A stretch of DNA of 64,000 nt from Plutella xylostella. Lineage: Eukaryota > Arthropoda > Insecta > Lepidoptera > Plutellidae. The stretch is taken from positions 9,558,001 through 9,622,000 of the forward strand of contig NC_063993.1 of the NCBI RefSeq assembly GCF_932276165.1, read 5' to 3'. Below, piece after piece: positions 10,000 through 24,300 of this stretch; the stretch's first letter is position 1, and each line of letters begins with the position of its first letter. The notes under the pieces are model-generated. The model ran no database searches. It saw only the letters and a list, made by a program, of their open reading frames with translations, and was not told the DNA's origin. The translations under genes and the position numbers were made by a program.

Positions 10000-11383
10000 T
10001 GGTGTTAGATATAAGTGACTCGGTGTTCGTCTACTGCAGTGTTGGGACAGTTAACTTAATATTAATGTTAAAATTTTACTATAAGGTTAAGGACCATTTT
10101 CTTAATAGTTGTGCTAACAGTATTTCATAATAAAATTTAACATAGGACAAGTGAGGCTTTTTATTTAACTTATTATGTCTATTCTCTCATTAATTTGAAA
10201 AGTTCACATTAAAAAAAAGACGCACAGTAATCTTGAATAATACATTTTATTGCTAGTAATATAATACTTACAGTATGAACATTGAGATACATCAAGTTAA
10301 AGGAACATACAATGCAATAAATAAAGTTAATTTAAATTAAAGTCTTGAGAAAGCTCTTCAAATTAATCTGTAAAGAAAGCAAACTATTAATTCTCTTCTA
10401 TTCTGTTTCTCTGTTTCAGATGGAGTAAATGAAGATTTAATTCATGTCTTTATAGATTTCAGGTTCGCTCAAACGCAGGGCGGGCCGGAGGGCCTATGGT
10501 TTGAGTGTTTGATCTAGCAGTATGAAGTTGCTAACGTTACCTTTTTGATTTTCAGATGAGTCTTCCGTGTGCAGCCTGGTGGGCACTCGGTCCAGCCCCA
10601 GCCATTCCGCTTCGGCCTTTAATATACCAAAAATTTGCGTATTTTATATTAAATACAGATTTACGCTAAGAGTAACATGTTAGTAAAAAGTAAGGATAGC
10701 ACTTTGTGTTGTTAAGAAAAGTTATCTGTGATATTTTTGTACCTGACTTTACTAGACTGATTTTGTAATAGACTGCTACTATTGTAATATTTTGTTTTAT
10801 TACTCCTATTCAAGTAACTTACTGTGCAATATGAGAATAATACGACCAGTTGACTTTAAACAATGGCGTCAGTTAATATTTTTTCCAAATTATTGATTAA
10901 CTACTTCATATTGCACTGTATCATAATGGATTATAAGCCCCTCCAAGAAAGAAACGAATCTAGAACACCTGTTAGTAATTTCTACAAAACAGACATGCTA
11001 TATAGCGTGTGCAAGTAAGATGGAATCATTTTGTGCGGCCATTTTGGATTCGTTTCACCATTGGCGCGACTTATCTTCACCAGGTTTAAAGTCGAACACT
11101 TCTATTGCTATTGTTCAGCTAAAAACTGGAGGCTCGTGATAATGAATAGACAGTAAATAGATAACAATATTTAGTAAAAGGCAAATATTTCATTTCTTCA
11201 ATTTATTAGATACGTAAAAAGTGATCAAAGACTTGGTACATAAATAGTTGTGCTTTGTTAATAAAAAATGGCGCAATAATTATCAAAAACATCACTGCAA
11301 ATATAAAATGGCAGGACTTTTAACGATTATATCATCATAGTATATCACATAAATATTAGGAATTTCGAAAGCTCTTTAGAACA
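10000..11383. other. 3' flank of the gene at 7566 and of Pcm1; candidate alternative exons
   Basis: AATAAA at about 10128 could end the short transcript. Two further in-phase terminal exons are possible at 10420-10517 and 10556-10683 (acceptors CTCTGTTTCAG and TTGATTTTCAG). Toward the right, AATAAA on the minus strand (TTTATT at 11202-11207) lies about 180 bases after the Pcm1 stop. Nothing else is recognised. Confidence 0.5.
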
Positions 11384-12965
11384 TCACGGGCCGAACAAGT
11401 CTCGGCGGTTGACGCAATTGATTAGCGGCAGGCACCTACAGTAAAGGGCGTTTTGCATTACCTCAGTGGGCGTGGTCTCGTCCTCGACGACATCTGGCAA
11501 CTCCGGCGGCGGCGGCTCCGGGCACGTCTGGTCAGCCTCAGCCAACTCCCCATTCAGCATCTCGGAACAGTTTATAAGATCAAGCTTCCCGTCGTTGCGA
11601 GCGTTGTCCTCTCCTTGGTCGAGCTCCATATGCCCCGTCCACATGTCGTAGGGAAACCCGTTCATTTGGTGAAGCTGGGTGTCGCTAGAGCTGAACAGGT
11701 TCAGTGACCCCGCCACGTCTTGCAGTATGGAAGACTCTGACTCGCCGGTGTGTTGCGTCGATTCGTCGCCGTCGTTGTTCACAGACAACATTAGAGATAG
11801 GCTTTCGAGTATTTCGCCAGATACGTCACAAACACGGCTTCCTTCGTATTTGGCGAGGGTTTCTAGAATGCGTTTCTTGGATAACTGCTGCCGGCTGTTA
11901 GAGCTGTTTATTATGACGGAGGCCAACATGTCTAGCAGTTCGGGCGAGCATACGTCTTCGCTTTTTAGGAACAAAAAGTGGACGATGCCATTGTCGTTTT
12001 GTGAGTTTGTGTTGGAAGAGTTTGGTTCCTGCATGGCGTTTTCTTGGTAGCTGGTAGTCTCGTGGGTCGTGGTGGTCACCGTGTCGCCCATTTGTTCCTC
12101 GTTCGCGATATGTTCGTTATTCTCATTTTCTATTATCGGTGGGTATTGGGAGAGCACACTCCTAATAGACTGTAGCACCCGGTGCCTCAGAGGGTCCGAG
12201 CTAATCAGCTGTAGTTCTCTGAACAGCTGTATGAGGAAGTCTGGGTGAGATTCGTTCACTCCGATGAGGGCTGTCACTTCCGAGTACACATTCTCTCTGA
12301 GGAACTCAAAGAGTTTAGTTGTGGCTTTATCATTGACCTCACGATTTGCGGAGGCGAGGTTAGGGTTGGGTGCCTCTGACGTGCTCGCTATATTGATGTT
12401 GCTAGTCTGCGAGTAATCTAGTGCGTTATTACGTCTGTTGGCCGAGTTTTTAGCCGGCAGTTTGGAACAGGATTTCTTCTTGCTATTCAGCGAGTTCGAC
12501 GTGGTATTAATATTGTTCGCGTGCGACTGTATAATCTCTGGTATCGGGTTCGTTATATTCAAATTCCGAAAAGAGTTAGCTGGTTCCTGGCGGTTGATGT
12601 TGACATCGTCTAAATTCCTGGCTTGGCTGGAGCTAGCTTCCTGCTCGTTGTTCTGGTTTAAATTCAGAACGTCAGGCGCGGAAGAGAACGACAGCGATCT
12701 TTCATACGTGACGTTGCTGCGGCCGTGCCTATTGGTGAATTCTTCCGCGTTGTTGATTGGCTGGTTGGTCTGTGCCGTGTTCTGAGTGGTCGACGCGTTG
12801 ATGTTTCGCTTGGGGGTATTGGACGGGGGTGTGGGGGCGGGGGCGGCGTGCAGTGTGTTGTGCGATCGCTCGACCAATGGGTGCGGGTTGTGCTGCGGGA
12901 CCACGCCCAGATGACCGTCTGCGTTCGTCTTGCTACTGGCTGATAGGAGGTTTTGGCGGGAGTAA
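11384..12965 (-). CDS. Pcm1: Pcm1 terminal exon: conserved PCM1 C-terminal domain
   Basis: The last coding exon supplies residues 1184-1709. It begins SYSRQNLLSASSK after the acceptor at 12968-12966, continues with a polar Asn/Ser-rich region, and then the conserved domain TKLFEFLRENVYSEVTALIG..RELQLISSDPLRHRVLQ. A second conserved helical block, SEDVCSPELLDMLASVI..ILETLAKYEGSRVCDVSGE, is the counterpart of the vertebrate block around DEVCSSQLL and SLAKFAGRKLKDCGEDLL. The tail is acidic and ends NRRDLFGP. The stop at 11384 is followed by a minus-strand AATAAA about 180 bases on. Confidence 0.93.
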
Positions 12966-15900
12966 CTGGAAAAAATATATTATTTTAATAGATCAAGTAG
13001 GTGAGACGATAACTTTAATTTTGGGTAGGTTATATTGCATAGGTTAGATCATCAAAAATACATAAATCAAAAATTGGAAAGCAAAATATAATATTTTTGT
13101 TAGTTAGATGAACATGTAAAATTCACATAAATACTAGCACAAAACACATAGGTAATTAGCAGCACACAAAATTCAACAAAATAGTAGAAAGAGATGCGGG
13201 GAGATCATAAACTTACATAAATAAATAGATGAGATGTCCTTCTTGTTATGGGTAGGTAAGTAAGTATATTTGAATAAAAGTAAAGAAACCAATGAAAAGT
13301 ATAAAATCTCACCCTTATATTTTACTACTCAAGTCTTCTATGAATACATAATAAAATATATAGATACTGAATACAAAACAAAAACTAAATATATACTTTA
13401 TAACGTTACTGATAATTCTAATATCTGCAAAAGAAAATAAGTGTGTTAATATAACTAGAATTTTGTCTAGACAACAGATAAGTATCTAATTTCACACATT
13501 CTAATTAATTTTGAACAAATTTCATAGTCTACATACAGAATAATGGATTTTGGTGGAGTAAGGTGAAAGGAGGTGATTTTTTCATTCGGAACCAATTTCT
13601 GTTGCTTGACCAAAAGAAATTAATGGGCTACGTGACTTTTTTATGCGACTCCCATTAAAAAAAAACATTTAAAGTTGTTGAGTATCTAAATCACCTCTAT
13701 TTACCTTACTAGACCAAATTTACCACACCCTGTATACCTAGCACGGGTCGTAAGACGCACAAAACAATACGTGACAAAAGTTCGCTCGCTCAAATCGCGC
13801 AGCCTCAATCGCAAATATTTTTGTCCCTTTTTGTTGTGCGCCCCGTACTAGGTATTCTGTATAGATCTTAACACCTAATAAAATTATCCAACACTCTACA
13901 CACCTTCTAAAGTTATCCCAGTAGTTGTTAGCCCGGTTTCCAGGAGGCACCTGGTTGTTGAGCGTGTGCGACGCCGTCTCCACACTGGACCGCCATCTTT
14001 CCTCCAACTGGACAAGGAATAAATAAAATGGTTTAGGTATTGAAGAATAGGTAAATAAAATGGTTAGCAGAGCGCCTTGGGATTGGTCATGACCAGTATG
14101 AACACGTGAACCACGTGCGGATTGCTCGCAAAATTGTGGGACGCCATTTGATGCGTTGAGCTGGAGGCAAACACCGTGCTGAAAGGATTAGCCAGTTAGA
14201 TTAGTAGTCAGTATCTGGCAGTCCACATTGATACGTCCCTTGGGAAGGGACTTCTTCTCCTTCTCTAATTGCCTACGACAGCCAATTCTGAAACACTTGT
14301 CTTTCGAAGAGAGTTTTAAAATTCATAGGTGCATATACGCCGCCACAGACAGGCCTCTATAAAGTCGGTGTGGTTGACAATAGCCCTGCTGGTCATCCCT
14401 CGTGCACCGCACTGTACTCACGCTGGCTATCTGCTGGCGCAGCGCGAGCGTCTCCCGCTGCTGCAGCGCGCACTGCTGCCAGCTCCACGCCGCCCACAGC
14501 GCGCACGCGCACGCGCATGACGACATCGGTAGGGCGCCTGAGGGGAGGAAATTGTGGTGTTAATAAACACCCTGACTTTGGTACACTGAATAGATTTGTT
14601 GCTGTTGCCCACGAACTTTTTTGCCTGAGTTTTCCCATGGGAATTCTTGTTCCTAGTAGCCATACACTGTGTTCTACACTACATGTATGAGTACTGAGAA
14701 AAAAAAAACAGTGTATTTTTGTTTCCCATAGTCATTTAAATGACACCCATGGTAAGCGGTACCACTAGAGGCGTTAAACTTATGTGTTAACGGTTTTCAG
14801 CTTTCATAATACCAAATAACATGAAACCATAAACATTCATCACATTTATTATATTAGTAGGTAATATAAACGGGTACTGACCGGGCGGCGGCGGCATGGC
14901 GTAATTCAGCGGAGAGGGGTAGATGCGCTCGTCGGGCTTGCCCCAGCACGGCGGGGGCAGGTACGGCATGGGGGGAAGCGCGTCCACTGGAATGGAAAAA
15001 AGGGGGTTATTTATATTGCTAGGAAAGTTGGCTATGCTGCGATAGTGGAATTGTGAAAGAAAGAAAATATACTTGTAGGTTAAGTTTATGAAAACTTCAA
15101 CAATCTACTATGTGCATTTCAAAAGCAATCGCCTGCGAAATGGCCGCTAAGTAGAAGGTAAGGTACTAACTGGGAAACGATGAATGTAAAACATGTCAGA
15201 ATGAATCATAAGCTAAGTGATAATAATAACTGATGAATGTAAAACGTGTCACAATGGATCTCACCTCCGTGCGGCATCATGGGCGGAACAGTGTTAACAT
15301 TAACAGTGTCGATGCGAGACTATTCACTAGATATCACAACCGATGATAATGTATCTATAAAGGCTTTGAATGGAATATTAGCCTATAGCAAGTGATGTAG
15401 ACACTAAATTACTCTCCACTTGACTAAATTACTAGCCTAGTGCGGACAAGGCTTAGGCCTAACTGATGAATGTAAAACCTGTCACAATGGATCTCACCTC
15501 CGTGCGGCATCATGGGCGGGACGGTGTTGACGTTGACGGTGTCGACGCGAGGCTCGTGGCGCACGCCCGGGTTGATATTCACGTGCGGGTGGGAAAGTGG
15601 GGATTGCTGGGGGAATTATTCAACATTATTATAATTATGTTGTAACTATAGATTTTGGAGGGGAGCACATTAATTGGTATATGAGTGATATAATACATGT
15701 CAGAATTTATGTTAGCAACTTTAAATAACTGTTAAACCAATCATAACAGGGCTTCCAGACTATGTTACGCTATCTGTATATAAGCATAACATAAGATTTT
15801 TGTCGGTCCTTGAGATACGAGTCATGAAGCGAGTAATAAACACAAAGCCAGAGGAAACATATATGTATAAACGGTTTTAATTGACCAAATCACATGCTGG

Positions 15901-18349
15901 GCAAATTCATGGGCCAGCTTGAAAGTTATAGTTTAATGAAAATTATCGCTTGAATTTGAACCGCTTGTTTATCTCAGTAATAAAATCTACAATTACTGAT
16001 CATGATATGGTCCTCCTAGCTCTACCTCATATTAATATCTCTAAAAATATCGACAGATACAAAACATCTATTAACTATGATGCTGCTCTACTGGACCTTC
16101 AAGACAAAAATTTAAGTAACTTAACAAAACTGGAAGACCCTCAACTTGTGGCAGATACAATTAATGAAAGCCTCAATGATGTCATAATAAAAAATTCTAC
16201 AGTTATAAAGATTCCGAAAATCCATCGAGTATGTAAAGCCTTGGATAACTCCTGGTATCCTTAGATGCATTCGTAACCGTAATAAATTACAGAAAAAATT
16301 GCGCAATAACCCATTCAATGACCTACTTCAGATTACATACAAACGCTACAGAAATTTCTGTAATAACCTGATAAAAAAATTAAAGAGAACATATGACAAA
16401 TTGCAACTAGAAATAGCTTTGAAATCAAAAAGTAACAAATCCCTTTGGAAAGCAATTTAAAATATTACAGACCAACAACGTAAAAAAACAGATAATTCTC
16501 CACTATTTAGCTCCCATCATAGTCAGAAATCGGCTGCTGATACAGCAAATACCTACTTCTCTAGTATAGGTAAAAACCTGGCTGAAGAGATTACAAATAA
16601 TCCTCCCCCTTATAATGTGGCACCCCTCTCTAGCACTAACCCCCAACAACAAAATTCATTTGTATTATTGGATACTGATATTTATGAGGTTCAAGGTATT
16701 ATTATGAATTTAAAATCGAACAGCGCAAGTGGATGGGATAATATTCCTACAATGCTTTTGAAGCTTGCTAGTCACATAATTGTGCCCATTATTTCTCACC
16801 TCATAAATATTTGCTTCAAATATGGAGTTTTTCCATCAATATACAAACATGCAATTATTCTTCCTATTTATAAGTCGGGGAAAAAAACTGATATCTCTAA
16901 CTATAGACCGATTGCCATCCTACCCGTTATTTCAAAAATCATAGAGAAAGCCCTGAATAATCGCCTCGTCTCCTATCTCTCTAAATTCAATATATTATCC
17001 CCCAATCAGTTTGGATTTCAAAAAGGTGTCTCCACAGAAGATGCTGTATGCCCTCTAACAAACCTTATTGTTGAAAAACTGGACTCACCAAATGCTTAGC
17101 TGTGTTTCTCGACCTAAAGAAGGCGTTTGACACGGTGTCAATTCCCATACTTATATCGAAACTTCAAAAAATCGGCATCAGAGATGTAACTTTGAACATT
17201 TTCCAAGATTACCTATCAAATCGCGTACAGCAAGTCAAACTAAATGAAACTTTGAGTTCTTGCTCCTCAATAGAGTACGGTGTTCCCCAGGGTAGTGTCT
17301 TAGGACCTACCCTGTTTTTGATTTATATAAATGACCTATGCAGTATGAGTCTTGAAAATGGCAAAGTTTTTACTTATGCCGACGACACAGCCCTTGTTTT
17401 TTATGACTCCTCCTGGTCTGATCTAAAGTCAAAAACAGAAACTGGACTTCGACAGGTTGCCAGCTGGCTGCACAACAATCTTTTGACCCTTAATCTATCA
17501 AAAACTAATTATATTTCATTCTCGATTCTAGACGCACATCAACCTGATACTAACTTTAATATTAAAATGCACACTTGTGAGCAATATCCAAGAGTCCTCA
17601 CAAATTGCAACTGCAGCAACATTTGCAAAGTATCGCAGGTTAAATATTTAGGAATTATATTAGACCAAAGACTCTCCTGGCATCCTCAAATAGACCTTGT
17701 GATATCCAGACTCCGCAAGCTTATTTGGATCTTTAAGAAACTTCGACATGCATCCTCTCCTTCTCTTATCAGAAATGTCTACCTATCGCTAGCTCAATCT
17801 ATTTTATTATATTGTATTCCAGTATGGGGAGGGGCTGGTAAAACCAAATTTCTTGAATTAGAGAGAGCTCAAAGACTTCTCTTAAAGATAATATTGTTTA
17901 AGCCTATGTTATTTTCCACAACAGAACTGTATAAAACAGTGCAAGTGCTTAGTGTTAGAAAACTATATATACTGTCAACAATCCTTAGAAGACACAAATC
18001 AACTCCATTTGTAGCTTACAACAGAGCCACAAGAAGAATTCCTGATGTAGCCATGGCCCCTGCACTGCAGTAAAAACTAAATTTGCCCAATTTCAATATG
18101 TATCAATTTCCATCTACCTTTACAATAAAATTAATAAAAATCTTAACATTTATTCTCTTACATTATCAGAATGTAAATCTATCATTACAGACTGGCTTAA
18201 TACTCTAGATTACACTAAAACTGAAAGTGCGTTAATAAAATGAAAGAACTTCCTGACTAGCATAAAAGAATATATTATATATTATGTATACATATAAATA
18301 AGTAACACACCCCCCACCCACACACACACACACACCTACACACACACAC

Positions 18350-18386
<37 letters not shown>

Positions 18387-21300
18387 TACACTACACACAC
18401 ACACACATACACACTTAAATAAGTGTTAAATAATTAATGTTAACCTTACTTGTTTTTATTTTAAATATTTAATTGTTTACCAACTACTTGTTATATTTCT
18501 AACTACCTAAGTTTATTGAATTGTATACTAAACGGAAGAGCGGGGCCCCACTGGCACAGGTTTCTTTTAACTTACAAGTGAGGCTCTGGTCACTACTTTG
18601 TTACTGAATTTGTAGAAAGAAATAAACTATTCTTTGATTCTTCTTTGATTCTTTGAACCGTTTATATTATTAACTTACAGGAGTTTCCTCAGGCTGGCGA
18701 TCTTGTGGCGGCCTTCTGCGACTGCGGTTTCTTTGATTCGACTTTGTCCGCGATGCACTGTAAGAAAAATGGAAAAAGTGTTACATAGACCATAATATAC
18801 AACAATATTACCATAATCAATACAACACATTAGCTCTTGACGCTTCAGAAACGTTCCCAATAGCCATATGGAAACACTTTTAATGCGATAAATTTATCTT
18901 ACCTATCGCTGTCGCTGGCGTATACGCTTCCAAGATTTGACGGTAGAGCGTTGATAGGTCTACCACTTAGACTGCTGTCGCCACCGCCCTGAAGCAAAAC
19001 AATATTTTCATGATTATAATTTAAAACACACAGATCTATAATAATACGGCAGCCGGTGGGTGAAGGACACTAACAGTTAACAACGAATATAACGTTTAGT
19101 AAACTTACCCTGTAATTTTCATTCTCTCTAGCGTTTTGTGCTTCATTGTGAATCATGATTTGCTCCGAGCGTGAATCTGGCTCTTCTTGTTCGCTGAAAA
19201 TATACATAAATTAGTCTCTCATACTGATTTCATACTATAATATTAATATACTAATAGTATGCACTGTCCTTACCTATTGTACGATTGATTCACGATGGAT
19301 GCGGCGCGAGAATTCGGCTTCATTTGCGTCTCCGGACCACAAAGAACCTTCTAGAAAAAAATAAAATGAAAATCACGTTAGAAATAATAAGCTTCAGCCA
19401 GAAAGTAAAAAAAAAAATGCTATTTAAAAGAACCATAATCTAATACACATAAATGTAAAATATGTTACATTGGTATTATAATATAAGGTACTTATATGCT
19501 ATTCTTTTCTATCTTACCTCTTTGTTGAGTAGAGATTCCAACTCCTTCTGTTTCTCTGCCAATATCGCTCGCAGCTGCATCTGCCTCCGCTCGGCCGGGC
19601 CCGGCACGTAGCCGAGGTGAGCATAGGGGTTCTGGGGACCCTGGTCGTTTTGAGAGGTCTGGGCGTTGTGAGGACTATGGACGTTTTGGGAACTATGGAC
19701 GTTCTGGGAAGTGTGGATGTTCTGAGAGCTGTGGGCGTTGTGGGAACTATGAGCTGCCTCCGAGTTCGACTGTTGCTTGCGACGGAATTCTGCTGCGAAA
19801 TTCTGACAATATTAATAAGACGAAACATTTTATAAAACCGTACAGTTCCCCAAAATTGATAATGCACATAGAAATCTTCGTAATTGTTCGGCAACGGTCG
19901 TATTCCCGAGCGTTAGAAAACTATTATGTATTTAGAGTGGTTAAGTGCATTTTCTTCATGAAATTTTAGTAGAATTATGTAATTGGTGCTAAAAGAGATA
20001 ATTGATTTATCAGTAACGAAATTTGATTCGATAATTCATAATATTCCATAATATTAAAATTTACTTCGAAAATGTTACAGTAGGTACTTTTCAAGTATCT
20101 TACTGAAGCTGATGTAAAGATGGATGTGAAGGTTTGAATAACACAAGGTTTATATTATAAGGAGAAATGGATTTCAAACACAGGTTTAGGTACATTAAAA
20201 ATTTTAAATCTCAGTTCAAAAGTATTTACAGCACTGATTATTTCACATTAATAAAAATGTTTACATTAAAATCTCAGTTCAAAAGTATTTACAGCGCTGA
20301 TCATTCACAATAATATTACAATTACAAACTTGGTCTTTTGGGTGTGGCTTTATTGGCAAAGTGAAGTCTATCAATGTGACGTATATTTTATTCTTAAATG
20401 TGCCTCATAATATGGCGTCGTCAAAAATAATTAAAGTTGAAATTAAATTCACATTTGAAAAAAATAACAAGAACGATGTGTAATTGCAGCTCTTTATAAT
20501 TCCACAAAAGTAATACTGATCTTGACCTTGACACCTTTGACTGATCGGTGACAGCCACCGACCGCCCAAATTGTTTTCGATTATGTGTCACATGATATTG
20601 ACTACTATTTGTTTCGAACAAGGATCAAAATGCAAGTGCTTTGTTTAAGGCTCTTATAATTCAATGATTCGGGTGTTTCCGGGAATACGACAGTTTGCGA
20701 AGATTTGCATGCGCATTATTAATATGGGAGAACTGTATTTATTATTATTTTGGACATGTTTATCATTCTGTTTGGTAGAGTCAGAAAATAATACCATTCA
20801 CGACTCATGTATCGCCCTTATATTTTTCATTTTCATTATGTATAACTATATTTTGCCAAATATTTACCTTTATTAGAGACGATGTCCTTGAGCCGTGCTC
20901 GTTCGCCCATTATCTTCTCAGTCTCCATTCGCAGCTCCTGAGCCATTTCTTGTAGCGACGCTATGTTCGCCTCGTGACCTGATTACGAAAATATTTATTA
21001 ATAAAGCAGTATAGTCGTTATATGTAGCATGGAACCCAATAAAAATCTATGTCCTAAACTCCTAACCAAGCTTGGAACCTCAATTAAGTAACACAAATTG
21101 AAACTCGAACCTTGGCCTTTGATTTTAAGAAGCAGAGTTTGTACTACTAGATTATAGAGTAAGTTTAGTGTACCATGTTTAACGGTGGACGACACGTTTT
21201 TTGTGGGGCTCTTTGAATGCATGCTCATCAGTGTCCAATCATAGTTCCGAAACATACCGCCGCGTGCGTGACAGCCCAATATCTATCCTCTGATTGGTCG

Positions 21301-24300
21301 ATTACTACTCACTCTGATGCTGCTCGTGTTGTTCATTGGTGTACTTGTGTCGCGGCGGTAGTGAGTTGCGCACGCGCCGCACGCTGCCCTCGTTGGACCA
21401 GCCGCCCGCGCTGCCGTCGGATTTACTGAGGGAATAAAATTGTTATGATTAAATAGGTGGTTTGGAAGAGATTTAGTTAGTATTTTGGTGTGGTTTGGCA
21501 ACAGTGATTTCAATTAACGTGTCACATTTATCTTTTTTATTTACTTTCATATTGCAAAGGCAGAGTCGGTAGCATAAGTTCCACAAAAACCATAAGAAAA
21601 TAAATTTGCCCTTGAATTAAGTTGAAGTTCTGTAAGTTTGTTTTGGATTAGTATACAAATAAAGAGTAACCTACATATCTATCTAAACCCCTGGTACTCA
21701 ACCTTTTTTTTTTTCGCGGGCCACAAAAACGTTTAAGTCATGGTTTCGCGGGCCACAAGCAATATTTTTTTGTTTTTTTTAACTATTATAAAGCGATGTA
21801 AACTATCGAATATAATATAAAAAAACACACGCATATTCCCTATTATCTCTCATGGCACGCGGGCCACGGAGAAAGGCCTGGCGGGCCGCATGCGGCCCGC
21901 GGGCCGCAGGATGAGTATAGCTGATCTAAACCATAGATTTGTTTTCTAGTGGTATCCACAAACAAGCAAAAAATCAGCCCGCTAGGCCACATTTCTTTTC
22001 AGAAGGTTCAAGCGCTCCTTTGCAGATACACTATAAATATTACTATCTAATAATGAATACAACTAACTTGTCATGGTTATTAGCGTGCGCCGTCATCTGG
22101 AAGGGCTCGTCGTGCGCGCTCGGGCTGCGCTCCTCCTCGTAGTTCTCCACTGAACGCATCAGATCTGTAGACAAAATTAACATACATATATTATAAGTAT
22201 TTAACTTCACATAGAAATTACAGCTTATTTTGTTAAAATGTGATCATTATCGCTGTGCACTCCCTGAGGTATGCGCGCGGCGAGACGGGAGTCACGTCTC
22301 TATCTCTGTCTCTTTCACGCTCGTGGCGGCCACGCCCCGCACCTCGCAGTGCACAGCGGTAATGGTCACACTATAGAAGCCGAGAGAGTTAAAGGCGTAA
22401 AAATGTTTTTAATTACCCGATGCGATTAATCAATTGGTGTGTTCTGAAAGCGTTTAGTAAATACCGTAAATATAATAGGTTATTATGACGTTTACAATAA
22501 CTATACATCCAACGCAAAATTATGTGTCTTTTGGTTTAATTTAAAATAGATAAGATATCCGCGCATAATAGAAACACCTACTTATACATTTTTAAATTAA
22601 GTACTGACTGTCATAAGCTTTTTATCCTTACCCTTAGTTTTTTGCAGTGCTTGCTTTATAGCTTTAATTTCCATTAGTTTAAATGGATCCTCGTTTTTAT
22701 TATTGGAACCACTAGGTTTGTTACCTGAAAGGTAATTTCGAGATAAGGGATTAATAAAATAGATAAACCACAGATTTAGTGAATAAAGTTTATAAGCAAA
22801 GCAACTACGATTTTAAGTCCAAATAAGCGAAGGAATGCGGTTTTAAAAACAATAAAGTGACTATGACAATAGCGGATCGATTTTTTTAATTAGTTTGTTT
22901 ACATGTTTAAGAGTGCTAGATGTGAGGTGAAAATATGTTTTTATATCTAGACGTCTACATTTAAGCTACGTATATGAAAGTAGGATTTTATACGTTAAAT
23001 TAAAGCGACGGTGGGCACAAAAGCTTATAACATAATTCTGCACACATAAATGGTAATTGAAATACTATGTTTTTGTTTAGACGTATAATTTTAAAGCCTA
23101 TGCCCAAATTGTGCACAATATAATGCCGTGTGTATAATTATAATAAATCTAGCATGGCTGTAAAGTTTTCATAGATACTTTATGCATAAAAAGCTTACAT
23201 TTCCGTGTCGGTTCTTCTTCTAAGCTTTCCTCTCCGGAGCTTGAGTAGGTGTTGTGGGAGCTTTCCAAACGGGTCGCCATTTGTAGCTTTTGGAACTCCG
23301 ATACCTGAATGAAACAAAAATATTTAGATCTTGATTATAATCCTAAAGAATAGAATAGTTATTTGCACCGGATTTCTATTTCGGCAGTATATTATTATGA
23401 TTATATTATCAGGCACAGTGAACTCTATCTATCATCCATTCAAAAAAGCAACTTGCGCAGATGACCGCTATTTTGAAATTAAGTGGTTAGGTGATTACTA
23501 CAGTAGCGGTAGCATAAGGTAAGGCCGAAAAATATCTTGTGGCGCTCTCTTTCCTATAATACGACCTAGAACTACCACAAGACAATTTGTTAACAGTTCA
23601 TATAAACATAACTGCATCGTACCAGCGACTCCATGTGTTGCTTCTTCATCTGCAGCTCTCTGAGCTTCATGGTGAGCTGGCGGCCGCGGTCCGACAGCCC
23701 GTCCTCGTCCTCCGCCTCGCCACCGGAAGCCTCCTGCGAAAATACAGTTTAATTTTATGTGGATACAGGGTAAAGTTTCTAACCTTGCCGTTGGCATTCG
23801 TCACGTTAGAGGTAAAAGACTATAAAAGAGCCTTAATTGAAAGGCTTACAAGGTAAGGATTTTCTGCCAACGAACACGGCGATTATCTGGACAAACATAG
23901 ATGTTAAATTGTGTAGCTAGATCAAACAAGTAGTCAAACCTTTCCAGCAGTAAGACGCTCTGTGGATAATATAAGACTGTTGTGGCACTTCAGGCCTAGG
24001 TCATCGTGTTATAGCAGTGATAGATTATCACCGCCCGATTGTTCCCTATAGTTATATAGTGATAGACTGTCACTAGTTATAGCAGTGATAGACTGTCACC
24101 TCTCTCTGTCCGCCCTCCGAGTGGTCGACGTTGGCCGAGGCGCGGCGTGTGGGCAGTGATGGCAGTCCTGCTTGGTTGTACCCTAGTTATAGCAGTGATA
24201 GACTGTCACCGCCTGGTTGTACCCTAGTCATAGCAGTGATAGACTGTCACCGCCCGGTTGTACCCTAGTTATAGCAGTGATAGACTGTCACTGCCCGGTT

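Larger units (their letters stand above)
15880..18656 (+). mobile_element. CR1/Jockey-type non-LTR retrotransposon, 5'-truncated, degraded
   Basis: The insertion lies in Pcm1 intron 21, antisense to the gene, and carries reverse-transcriptase sequence and a 3' end of short repeats (TTCTTTGATTC). Its 3' edge is only about 25 bp from the donor of Pcm1 exon 21 at 18678. The 5' edge is approximate, judged from where endonuclease-like coding begins. Confidence 0.8.
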
